A program made the position numbers and the translations under genes. From Lichenicola sp964247735 (GTDB taxonomy: Bacteria > Pseudomonadota > Alphaproteobacteria > Acetobacterales > Acetobacteraceae), in assembly GCA_964247735.1 (NCBI GenBank), contig CAXTVS010000007.1, forward strand, positions 37,175-101,174: a stretch of DNA of 64,000 nt. Reading direction: 5' to 3'. Under the pieces are notes generated by a model, which saw nothing but the letters and a program-made list of their open reading frames with translations, made no database searches and was not told where the DNA came from. This document shows, piece after piece, positions 52,799-60,011 of this stretch. How positions within the stretch are numbered: position 1 is the first letter of the stretch; each line of letters starts with the position of its first letter.

Positions 52799-54213
52799 GT
52801 ACCGGAACCGGGTGGTCCCGGTTCCAGGTCCAGGGTGTCCAGCGCCGGCATCAGCGCCGCCAGCCGCTCCACCGCTTGTCGGTCGACCCGGTCCAGGGGC
52901 GGGATCTCGGCCAGCACCCGGACCGCCCCGTGCCGCTCGATCGCGCTGCGGTTCCCGGGGGACACCGGGCCGTTCAGGATCACGCCCGCGACGGGGATGC
53001 CGCGACGTCGCAGCGCTTCCAGGCTGAGCAGGGTGTGGTTGATGGTGCCGAGCGTGGAGCGCGCGACCAGGATCGCCGGCAGGCCGAACCGCACAGCCAG
53101 GTCCACGATCAGGGTGTCCGCATCGACCGGCACCAGCACCCCCCCTGCCCCTTCGACCACCAGCGGCGGATCGTCTCCCGCACCCGGTGGCGGCAGAGAC
53201 AGGCCGGTGTCGATCACGACGCCCTCCAGGGCTGCGGCGTCCTCCGGCGACAACGGCGCCTGCAGCCTGGCCGCTGCCGGATGCAGGCGATCGGACGACA
53301 GGCCGGCAAGGATGCGCACGGTGGCGCCGTCGCCGGGATCCTCGTCGAGGCCGGTCTGCAGCGGCTTCCAGTACTCGGCCGACCAGGCGCGCACCAGGCA
53401 GGCCGACACCAGGGTCTTGCCGATCCCTGTGTCGGTGCCGGTCACGAACACGCCGCGGCGCGACGGGCGGCGCAGGCTGCCATAGGCAACCTGGTATGAC
53501 GCGACGCTGCCGTATTCCGACTCGAACCGGCGCAGCACGCGGCGCAGGCGGCCCGGGCCGAGCGGGCGTCGTCCCTCCGCTGGCAGGTCGGCGCCGATGC
53601 CACGCAGCCCGCGCAGGAAGGACAGGCCGTCCGGATGGGCGACCGAGATCGTCTCCGCGCTCCACATCCCGCCGAGCGCGGCCAGCCGTTCCAGCCGGGG
53701 ATGATCGAGCCCGCCATCCGCCAGCCCTTCCGACCCATGCGCAGCCCGCCATTCGGCCAGGGTGCCGGCGGCCAGGGTCGCGACGTGCAAGGCTCCTCCG
53801 GGCGCCAGCAGCCTGACCAGCGCGCGGAGCGACGACGCCGGATCGCCCAGCCATTGCAGCGTCAGGCTGGAACAGACCAGGTCGAAGCCGCCGGCGACGG
53901 CCGGCTGCATCGCGTCAGTGGCCAGCAGGAGCAGCCGGTCGTCGGGAAGGCGGGCGCGGCAGGCACGGAGCATGGCGACGGACAGGTCGGTCGCCACGAT
54001 GGTCGCCTGCGGCAGGCGGCAGCGCAGCGCCTGCGTCAGCAGCCCGGTGCCGCAGCCGATCTCCAGGATACGTGCCGCCCGATCGGGATCGGGCATGGCG
54101 GCGGCGATGCGGTCGGCCAGGCGCCGGGCGACCAGACGCTGCAACGGCGCGAAGCGGTCGTAGCTGTCCGCCGCGGCATCGAAACGGCGTCCGACCATCC
54201 GGCGACGGCTCAC
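52792..54213 (-). CDS. bioCD: Bifunctional BioC-BioD: malonyl-ACP methyltransferase/dethiobiotin synthetase
   Basis: 473 aa from the GTG at 54213, which overlaps the upstream hydrolase stop (GTGA). Residues 1-248 are a BioC-type SAM methyltransferase: RRFDAAADSYDRFAPLQ, motif I ILEIGCGTG at 49-57, DLVCSSLTLQW. Residues 253-473 are a complete BioD: GVFVTGTDTGIGKTLVSA (P-loop 259-267), EYWKPLQTGLDEDPGDGATV, VVEGAGGVLVPVD and GTINHTLLSLEAL. No frame break or stop separates the halves. BioC starts pimelate assembly and BioD closes the ureido ring, non-consecutive steps. Neighbours are a BioH-like esterase, bioF and bioA. Confidence 0.9.
   Translation of the reverse strand: MSRRRMVGRRFDAAADSYDRFAPLQRLVARRLADRIAAAMPDPDRAARILEIGCGTGLLTQALRCRLPQATIVATDLSVAMLRACRARLPDDRLLLLATDAMQPAVAGGFDLVCSSLTLQWLGDPASSLRALVRLLAPGGALHVATLAAGTLAEWRAAHGSEGLADGGLDHPRLERLAALGGMWSAETISVAHPDGLSFLRGLRGIGADLPAEGRRPLGPGRLRRVLRRFESEYGSVASYQVAYGSLRRPSRRGVFVTGTDTGIGKTLVSACLVRAWSAEYWKPLQTGLDEDPGDGATVRILAGLSSDRLHPAAARLQAPLSPEDAAALEGVVIDTGLSLPPPGAGDDPPLVVEGAGGVLVPVDADTLIVDLAVRFGLPAILVARSTLGTINHTLLSLEALRRRGIPVAGVILNGPVSPGNRSAIERHGAVRVLAEIPPLDRVDRQAVERLAALMPALDTLDLEPGPPGSGTQ
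52804..52825. terminator. Hairpin just past lexA, inside the bioCD 3' coding end
   Basis: Perfect 9-bp arms GGAACCGGG and CCCGGTTCC around TGGT, 6 bases beyond the lexA stop. It is within the last codons of the opposing bioCD gene (encoding LEPGPPGSGTQ), so one sequence serves both as coding DNA and a likely lexA transcript end. Confidence 0.6.
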
Positions 54214-54836
54214 GACGCGAACCGGCGCAGGTGCCCGGCACACCAGGAAGGATCGGCCAGCGGCAGCACGTGACTGCTGACCGGATGCCAGGCCGTCTGG
54301 GTGTCGTCGAAGCAGGCACGGGTCATGGCAGCGGTCGCGACCGGATCGCCAGCGGACGCCAGCGCCAGCAGCCGCAAGCCGCGGGCATCGGCACGGTGGT
54401 CCTGCGTCGCCAGGACGGCGAGCCCGTCGCGCAGGCGGTCGCGCCGTGCCGCCCCGGTTGCCGGGGGCAGGCCACAGCGGTCGCGGAACGCCCGGAGGGC
54501 ATCGTCCGGATCATCGGCCAGCCGGCGCGTCATGCGGCCGAGCACCCGTTCCGGCGTTCCGGCCGGGAAGTCGGCGGCCTGCGCGAACCGGGTGAAGCCG
54601 TTGATCGCGACCACGCCGGCGCAGCCGGGCGGGAGTGCTGCCAGCAGGTCCATCAGCCCGGCCGAATGACCGACCGCAATCGCGCCTGTCGGCACTGCCG
54701 GCCAGTCCGGGCAGGCGCCGAGGTAGCCGCGCTCGATGACCGCGGTCTCGATCTCCGGCAAGGCAGCGCGGAGCCCGTTCCAGATTGTCGCGTCGCAGCC
54801 CCAGCCATGCGCGAACAGGAGGAAGGGCACGCTCAT
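54210..54836 (-). CDS. Pimeloyl-ACP methyl ester esterase-type alpha/beta hydrolase
   Basis: 208 aa alpha/beta hydrolase: oxyanion region FAHGWGCDATIWN, nucleophile elbow GHSAG, and a His in the C-terminal SSHVLPLADPSW. Context places it as the BioH-equivalent that frees pimeloyl-ACP from its methyl ester. The sequence is shorter than E. coli BioH (256 aa) and closer in size to BioG; which of the known isofunctional families it belongs to needs a profile search. It overlaps bioF (ATGA) and bioCD (GTGA). Confidence 0.8.
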   Translation of the reverse strand: MSVPFLLFAHGWGCDATIWNGLRAALPEIETAVIERGYLGACPDWPAVPTGAIAVGHSAGLMDLLAALPPGCAGVVAINGFTRFAQAADFPAGTPERVLGRMTRRLADDPDDALRAFRDRCGLPPATGAARRDRLRDGLAVLATQDHRADARGLRLLALASAGDPVATAAMTRACFDDTQTAWHPVSSHVLPLADPSWCAGHLRRFAS

Positions 54837-56026
54837 CCGGCGACCTCGGCCAGCGCGCCGGCCAGCGCCTCGACGATCCGGCCCACCGTCGCCTCGTCAT
54901 GCGCCGCCGTCATCGCCAACCGGATCCGGCTGGTGCCTGGAGGCACGGTGGGCGGGCGGATCGCGGTGCCGAGCACCCCGCGCCGCTCCAGCGCGGCGGC
55001 AAGCGCCATCGCGGCGCCCGCCTCGCCCACGGCGACCGGCACGATCTGGGTGGTCGAACCGGTCCCGCCGAGGCCGCAGCCGTGCAGCGCCGCCCGTACC
55101 CGGTCCGCGGAGGCGTGCAGGTGGCGACGTTCGGCATCCATGTCCGGCAGGAGATCGAGCGCGGCGTCGATGGCGCCCAGCACCGGCGGCGGCAGGGCGG
55201 TGGTGTGGATGAAGCCGGAACAGGCGTTAACCAGGTAGTCGCACAGCACCTGAGAGCCGGCGACATAGGCGCCGAAGCCGCCAAACGCCTTGCTGAAGGT
55301 GCCCATGACCAGGTCGACGCCGCCGGCCTCCACCGACAGCCCGGCTCCCCGGGGCCCGAGCACGCCGGTCGCGTGCGCCTCGTCCACGTAGAGGAAGGCG
55401 TCGTGCGCGTCGGCGATCCGGCGCAGCGCCGGGAGGTCGGCGCGGTCACCGTCCATGCTGAACACGCTCTCAGTGACGACGAAGCGGGCCGTGCACCCTG
55501 GCGCATGGGCGGCGAGAAGCGCACGCAGATGGTGGAGGTCGTTGTGGCGGTAGCGGTGCAGCCGCACGCCTCCGGCGGCGATGCCGTGGTGCAGGCTGCC
55601 GTGGATCAGCCGGTCGGCGAACACGACCGGCACCGCTCCTCCCTGCCCGGCCGCCTTCAGCAGCGCCGGAAGCACCGCGGCGTTGGCCTGCCAGCCGGAT
55701 GCGAACAGCAGCGCCGCCTCGCATCCCTTGTAGGCGGCAAGCCGCGCCTCGACACGCACATGCAGGTCGAGCGTTCCGGTGACCAGACGGGACGCGCCGG
55801 CGCCGGTGCCATGCCTTACCGCCCAATCGGCCGCCCGGTCCGCCAGCGCCGGATGGTGCGACAGCCCGAGGTAGTCGTTGGCTGAGGCGTTGATCAGGCG
55901 TCGGCCGTTGCGGGTGACCAGGCCGGCTCCGGCGGTGGTGGGCTGGAGGTCGCGTCGGAGCCGGCGCCGTGCCAGGTCCTGCAGCGCCTCGCTGAGAACG
56001 GGATCCAGACGGGACATGAGGGGCAC
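54833..56026 (-). CDS. bioF: 8-amino-7-oxononanoate synthase
   Basis: PLP enzyme joining alanine to pimeloyl-ACP. 397 aa from 56026 (or 394 from the ATG at 56017). INASANDYLGLSHHPALADR and HGTGAGASRLVTGT at the N-terminus, VTESVFSMDGDRADL and DEAHATGVLGPRG in the middle, and the PLP Lys in GTFSKAFGGFGAY. First gene of a three-gene minus-strand operon with the esterase and bioCD; divergent from bioA, 92 bases between the starts. Confidence 0.94.
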   Translation of the reverse strand: MPLMSRLDPVLSEALQDLARRRLRRDLQPTTAGAGLVTRNGRRLINASANDYLGLSHHPALADRAADWAVRHGTGAGASRLVTGTLDLHVRVEARLAAYKGCEAALLFASGWQANAAVLPALLKAAGQGGAVPVVFADRLIHGSLHHGIAAGGVRLHRYRHNDLHHLRALLAAHAPGCTARFVVTESVFSMDGDRADLPALRRIADAHDAFLYVDEAHATGVLGPRGAGLSVEAGGVDLVMGTFSKAFGGFGAYVAGSQVLCDYLVNACSGFIHTTALPPPVLGAIDAALDLLPDMDAERRHLHASADRVRAALHGCGLGGTGSTTQIVPVAVGEAGAAMALAAALERRGVLGTAIRPPTVPPGTSRIRLAMTAAHDEATVGRIVEALAGALAEVAG

Positions 56027-56118
56027 AGTCCTGCCGGATCGGGCCGGCCTGGGTCAATGGAGCGCCGGGCCGGCCTGCGGAATCGACGGCCGCCGCGGCC
56101 CGGTGCATCACCGTCCCC

Positions 56119-57378
56119 ATGACAGCGACAGGTTCCACCGGCGATGCCGGCTCGCTCTGGCTTCCCTACACGCAGATGCGCACGGCGCCGCCGCCGCTTC
56201 GCGCCGCCTGGACCGACGGCTGCCGGATCGGCCTCGCAGACGGGCGGGTGCTGGTGGACGGCATCGCCTCCTGGTGGACCGCCTGCCACGGCTACAACCA
56301 CCCGCACATCCGGCGGGCGGTGACCGACCAGCTCGGCCGGATGCCGCACGTCATGCTGGGTGGGCTGGTGCACGACCAGGCACTGCGCCTGGCGGAACGG
56401 CTGGCGGCGCTGCTACCCGGCGACCTCGAACGGGTGTTCCTCGCCGACAGCGGCTCGGTCGCGGTCGAAGTGGCGATGAAGATGGCGGTGCAGTTCTGGC
56501 TCAACCGCGGCGAGCGCTCCCGCACCCGGATGGTGTCGTTCCGCGGCGGCTACCACGGCGACACGATGGCGACCATGGCGGTGTGCGACCCGGAGGAGGG
56601 CATGCACAGCCTGTTCGCCAGCGTGCTGCCGCGGCACCACCTGGCCGAGCTGCCGCGTGACGACGCGGCGGAAGCGGCCCTCGATGCCTTCCTCGCCTCC
56701 CATGCCTCCGGGATCGCGGCCCTGCTGGTGGAGCCGCTGGTGCAGGGCGCCGGCGGCATGGTGTTCCATCCGCCCGAGGTGCTGCGACGCCTGCGCCGGC
56801 TGGCCGACCGGCACGGGCTGCTGCTGATCCTGGACGAGATCTTCACCGGCTTCGGCCGCACCGGCACCCTGTTCGCCTGCGAGGCGGCCGGGATCGTGCC
56901 GGACATCGTGACGCTGTCCAAGGCACTGACCGGCGGCACCATGGCGCTATCCGCCGCGGTGGCGCGCCGGCACGTGTTCGACGCGTTCAGCTCGGAGAAC
57001 CCCCTGCACGCGCTGATGCACGGCCCGACCTTCATGGGCAACCCGCTCGCTTGCGCGGCCGCCAACGCTTCGCTCGACCTGTTCGAGCGGGAAGACCGGC
57101 TGGGGCAGGCGGCGGCGGTCTCGGCCCAGCTGGCCTCGGAGCTGGAACCGTGCCGCACCCTGCCGGGGGTGTCGGACGTGCGGGTGCTGGGCGCGATCGG
57201 CGTGGTGCAGCTCGAGGCGATCCGCGACATGAACCGGCTGAAGGCGGCCCTGGTGGCGGAAGGCGTGTGGGTCCGCCCGTTCCGGACCATCGTCTACCTG
57301 ACGCCGGCGCTCACGATACGGCCGGACGAGCTCGGCCGGTTGACCGGAGCGATCCGCGCCGTGCTCGGCGCCGCCTGA
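56119..57378 (+). CDS. bioA: Adenosylmethionine-8-amino-7-oxononanoate aminotransferase
   Basis: Converts KAPA to DAPA with SAM as amino donor. 419 aa: LWLPYTQMRTAPPPL and GIASWWTACHGYNHPHI are the BioA-specific N-terminus, LILDEIFTGFGRTGTLFACE, then the PLP Lys in VTLSKALTGGTMALSA, and HGPTFMGNPLACAAANASL. It faces away from bioF, so the two biotin transcripts share the 56027-56118 control region; no BirA or BioR operator was recognised there. Confidence 0.95.
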   Translation: MTATGSTGDAGSLWLPYTQMRTAPPPLRAAWTDGCRIGLADGRVLVDGIASWWTACHGYNHPHIRRAVTDQLGRMPHVMLGGLVHDQALRLAERLAALLPGDLERVFLADSGSVAVEVAMKMAVQFWLNRGERSRTRMVSFRGGYHGDTMATMAVCDPEEGMHSLFASVLPRHHLAELPRDDAAEAALDAFLASHASGIAALLVEPLVQGAGGMVFHPPEVLRRLRRLADRHGLLLILDEIFTGFGRTGTLFACEAAGIVPDIVTLSKALTGGTMALSAAVARRHVFDAFSSENPLHALMHGPTFMGNPLACAAANASLDLFEREDRLGQAAAVSAQLASELEPCRTLPGVSDVRVLGAIGVVQLEAIRDMNRLKAALVAEGVWVRPFRTIVYLTPALTIRPDELGRLTGAIRAVLGAA

Positions 57379-57392
57379 GCGGCCAGGCTCAG
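57375..57392. terminator. Hairpin spanning the bioA and moaE stop codons
   Basis: 6-bp arms CTGAGC and GCTCAG around GGCCAG. The bioA TGA is in one arm and the moaE stop in the other, so a single palindrome carries both convergent stops. Weak as a terminator. Confidence 0.45.
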
Positions 57393-57853
57393 TCCCAGCG
57401 CCGCGCCGCGGCGTCGTCGGCGTCGCGCGCCTCGACCCACTCGCTGCTGCCGTCGTCGAAGTCCTGCCGCTTCCAGAATGGCGCCCGGGTCTTGAGCCAG
57501 TCGATCAGGAACCCGGTCGCCTGGAGGGCGTCGCCGCGATGCGGAGCGGCGGCCAGCACCAGCACGATCCCCTCGCCGACACCGAGCGTACCGACCCGGT
57601 GCAGCACGGTGCAGCCGAGCAGCCCGAACCGTTGTTCCGCTTCCGCGGCGATCGCCAGGATCGCGCGCTCGGTCATGCCGGGGTAGTGCTGGAGGGTCAG
57701 CGCCCGGAGCGTCCGGCCCCCGGCTCCGGGGTCGCCGCGCACGACGCCAACGAAGCAGCCGATGCCGCCTACCGACGCGCCGGACGCGGCGAGAAGGGCC
57801 GCCGTCTCCGCACCGACGTCGAACCGCGCCTCCTGCACCCGGATCGTGGCCAT
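57389..57853 (-). CDS. moaE: Molybdopterin synthase catalytic subunit
   Basis: With MoaD converts cyclic pyranopterin monophosphate to molybdopterin. 154 aa: GGIGCFVGVVRG, LTLQHYPGMTERAI, VLHRVGTLGVGEG and the active-site lysines in LKTRAPFWKRQDFDDGSSEW. It follows moaD by 13 bases. Confidence 0.95.
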   Translation of the reverse strand: MATIRVQEARFDVGAETAALLAASGASVGGIGCFVGVVRGDPGAGGRTLRALTLQHYPGMTERAILAIAAEAEQRFGLLGCTVLHRVGTLGVGEGIVLVLAAAPHRGDALQATGFLIDWLKTRAPFWKRQDFDDGSSEWVEARDADDAAARRWD

Positions 57854-57866
57854 CAGCCGCCCGCCA

Positions 57867-58127
57867 TCAGCCGCCGGTCACCGGCGGGAACAGCGCGATC
57901 TCGTCCTCCTGCGCCACCGGATCGTCGGCGGCGGCGAACTCCTGGTTGACCGCCACCCGGACCGTGCGGCCTTCCTCCACCAGCGTCGCAAAGGTGGGCT
58001 CGCGCGCCTGCAGCCAGGCCAGCAGCGCCCGCACGGTCCGCACCTCCGCCGGCAGCACGACGCGCTCCTCCGCCCGGCCGATGCAGTCGCGCAGGGACGC
58101 GAAGTACAGGATCTGCGTGGTCGGCAT
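57867..58127 (-). CDS. moaD: Molybdopterin synthase sulfur carrier subunit
   Basis: 86 aa ubiquitin-fold protein, MPTTQILYFASLRDCIGRAE to the C-terminal VTGG whose terminal Gly is thiocarboxylated. A GTG at 58136 would add three residues. Partner of the MoaE that follows. Confidence 0.94.
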   Translation of the reverse strand: MPTTQILYFASLRDCIGRAEERVVLPAEVRTVRALLAWLQAREPTFATLVEEGRTVRVAVNQEFAAADDPVAQEDEIALFPPVTGG

Positions 58128-58155
58128 CGGCGGCACCCGGTCGAAGGATGAACCC

Positions 58156-58746
58156 CTACTTGGGAGCCCCCTTGACCGTCTTCACCGTGCCGTCGGGGCT
58201 GATCACCGTGCTGGTGCCATCGCCGTTCGGGATCACGATGTCCGAGCCGGCCCCGGTACCGCTGCTCCCGCCGCTGCCGCCGCCATTGCTGCCGCCGTTG
58301 CTGCCGCTTTGGGCCTGCTGGTGCTGGCTGCGGAACTTCACTGCCGGGTCGGGAATGCTGTCGGACAGGCCGCCGCCGGAGAAGCCGCTCTCGTTTGTGG
58401 GGGCGCCGCCCTGGATCTGGTTCTGCTCGCCGAGGCTCATGCTGCCGCCGCGCGGCAGCGTGGGTCCGGTGCTCCCGAGCAGGTCGCCAGCGTTCGAGCC
58501 GCCGTTGCGTGATACGTCGCTGAGCGTCGGCAGCGGCTGCGGCGGTCCGGGCCAGACGTTGCCGTCCTGCGGCAGGATGGCGTCCTCCGACGGCCTTTCG
58601 CCGCGCGAGCGCAGGAGATTCTCGCTGACGCCGGTGGTGGCGTTAGGGTTCTGGCCAGGAACTCGTACCGTGTCTTGGAAGAAATGACCAAGTCCCGAGC
58701 AGCCGCTCAGAAGCAACAACGTTCCAAGCAGTGCCGAGCGACGCAT
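58156..58746 (-). CDS. Putative lipoprotein, Gly/Ser/Pro-rich
   Basis: 196 aa. Lipoprotein signal MRRSALLGTLLLLSGC with lipobox LSGC at about 13-16. The mature part is low-complexity, Gly/Ser/Asn/Pro-rich, with a conserved-looking ENLLRSRGERPSEDAILPQD and a C-terminal IVIPNGDGTSTVISPDGTVK. No known domain; probably an outer-membrane-associated lipoprotein. It lies between mobB and moaD in the same direction, so it may be co-expressed. Confidence 0.7.
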   Translation of the reverse strand: MRRSALLGTLLLLSGCSGLGHFFQDTVRVPGQNPNATTGVSENLLRSRGERPSEDAILPQDGNVWPGPPQPLPTLSDVSRNGGSNAGDLLGSTGPTLPRGGSMSLGEQNQIQGGAPTNESGFSGGGLSDSIPDPAVKFRSQHQQAQSGSNGGSNGGGSGGSSGTGAGSDIVIPNGDGTSTVISPDGTVKTVKGAPK

Positions 58747-58814
58747 ATCCAGTCCCCTTTTGCGGCTCGCGCAGCCGCCCCGGACCGGAATGTGCCCTCA
58801 ACCGGGGTTCTAGC

Positions 58815-59342
58815 TCAAGGGCGCCCATGGGGCTGCCATGACGGCAGGCCGGCGACCGATGCGATCCAGGCACATACCGATGGCGGATCGTTCAGGTCGA
58901 GAAGCGTCCCGTGCCACCCGGGCACCGGGGCGTCGGCAGCCACGGCGGCGATGCACGGGTCGTCGTGGAACAGCGGGCGCTTGTCCGGCCGGCCGGCGAG
59001 CGCCGCCCGCACCAGCTCGAGTCGGGGACCGGCGGCATCGCCGAAGCCCTCCACCAGCACCAGGTCGACCGGCGCCAGGCGCGCCAGCAGCACAGGCAGC
59101 GGCGGCGGATCCGGGGTTTCGCGCAGCAGCGCCCAGCGCCGGTCCCCCACCAGCAGCACCTCCTCGGCGCCGGCGTCGCGGTGGCGACGGCTGTCCTTGC
59201 CGGGCGGATCCAGGTCCACCGAGTGATGCGTACGCTTGACGGTGGACACGCGGAGGCCGTCCGCCCGGAGCAGCGGCAGCAGGCGCTCGATCAGGGTGGT
59301 TTTGCCGCTGCCGGAGCGCCCGACGATGCCGACCGCCTGCAC
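58815..59342 (-). CDS. mobB: Molybdopterin-guanine dinucleotide biosynthesis protein B
   Basis: GTP-binding helper of MobA in making the bis-MGD cofactor. 175 aa from a GTG at 59342. P-loop VGRSGSGKTTLIERLLPLL, switch region RTHHSVDLDPPGKDSRRHRD, and LVLVEGFGDA, all typical of MobB. It starts 11 bases after pgsA. mobA is not in the window. Confidence 0.88.
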   Translation of the reverse strand: MQAVGIVGRSGSGKTTLIERLLPLLRADGLRVSTVKRTHHSVDLDPPGKDSRRHRDAGAEEVLLVGDRRWALLRETPDPPPLPVLLARLAPVDLVLVEGFGDAAGPRLELVRAALAGRPDKRPLFHDDPCIAAVAADAPVPGWHGTLLDLNDPPSVCAWIASVAGLPSWQPHGRP

Positions 59343-59353
59343 CGCCGGCAGGC

Positions 59354-59929
59354 CTATTCGGGTGCCGCGACGTGTCGCAGACCGGTGACCAGGTAATCCC
59401 AGCCGGTGACCAGGGTCAGCAGCGCCGCCAGCCACAGCATGACCGCGCCGACCGCTCCCACCGGCAGCCAGGACAGGCCGAGCAGCCGGGCGGTGCTGTC
59501 GCCGGCCAGCAGCACGCCGAGCGCGCCCATCTGGAACCCGGTCTTCCACTTGGCAAGCCGCGTCACCGGCAGGCTGACCCGGCGGCCGGCCAGGTGCTCG
59601 CGCAGGCCGCTGACCAGGATCTCGCGGGCCAGGATGACGATCGCCGGATACAGCCCCCAGAGCGGCAGCCGGTGGAAGCCGGCCATCACCATCAGCGACG
59701 CGCCGACCAGGAGCTTGTCCGCGATCGGGTCCAGCATCCGGCCGAGTTCGGAGAACTGCCGCCGCTGCCGCGCCAGGCGCCCGTCTAGCCAATCGGTGAT
59801 GCCGGCGGCGGCGAACAGCAGGGAGGCGCACAGGTCGCCCCAAGGCCGCAGCAACGCCACCAGCGCGACCAGCACCGGGATCGCGGCGATCCGCGACAAG
59901 GTCAGGACGTTCGGCAGGTCGGTCAACAT
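59354..59929 (-). CDS. pgsA: CDP-diacylglycerol-glycerol-3-phosphate 3-phosphatidyltransferase
   Basis: Makes phosphatidylglycerol-phosphate. 191 aa membrane protein: LPNVLTLSRIAAIPVLVAL and the CDP-alcohol signature DGRLARQRRQFSELGRMLDP followed by IADK, with its four Asp. It lies 82 bases downstream of uvrC, as in many bacteria, and upstream of mobB. Confidence 0.95.
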   Translation of the reverse strand: MLTDLPNVLTLSRIAAIPVLVALVALLRPWGDLCASLLFAAAGITDWLDGRLARQRRQFSELGRMLDPIADKLLVGASLMVMAGFHRLPLWGLYPAIVILAREILVSGLREHLAGRRVSLPVTRLAKWKTGFQMGALGVLLAGDSTARLLGLSWLPVGAVGAVMLWLAALLTLVTGWDYLVTGLRHVAAPE

Positions 59930-60011
59930 GGACGAGGCAATCGATCGGTCCCGTGAGGGTGGCGGAGCCTAGCGCAACCGGGCGACCTCCGATACCGCGG
60001 CCGGCCGGCGG

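Noticed and set aside
56027..56118. A BirA or BioR operator between bioF and bioA.
   Set aside because: The 92-base gap is GC-rich and lacks the TTATMKATAA-type BioR palindrome or a BirA-like long dyad.
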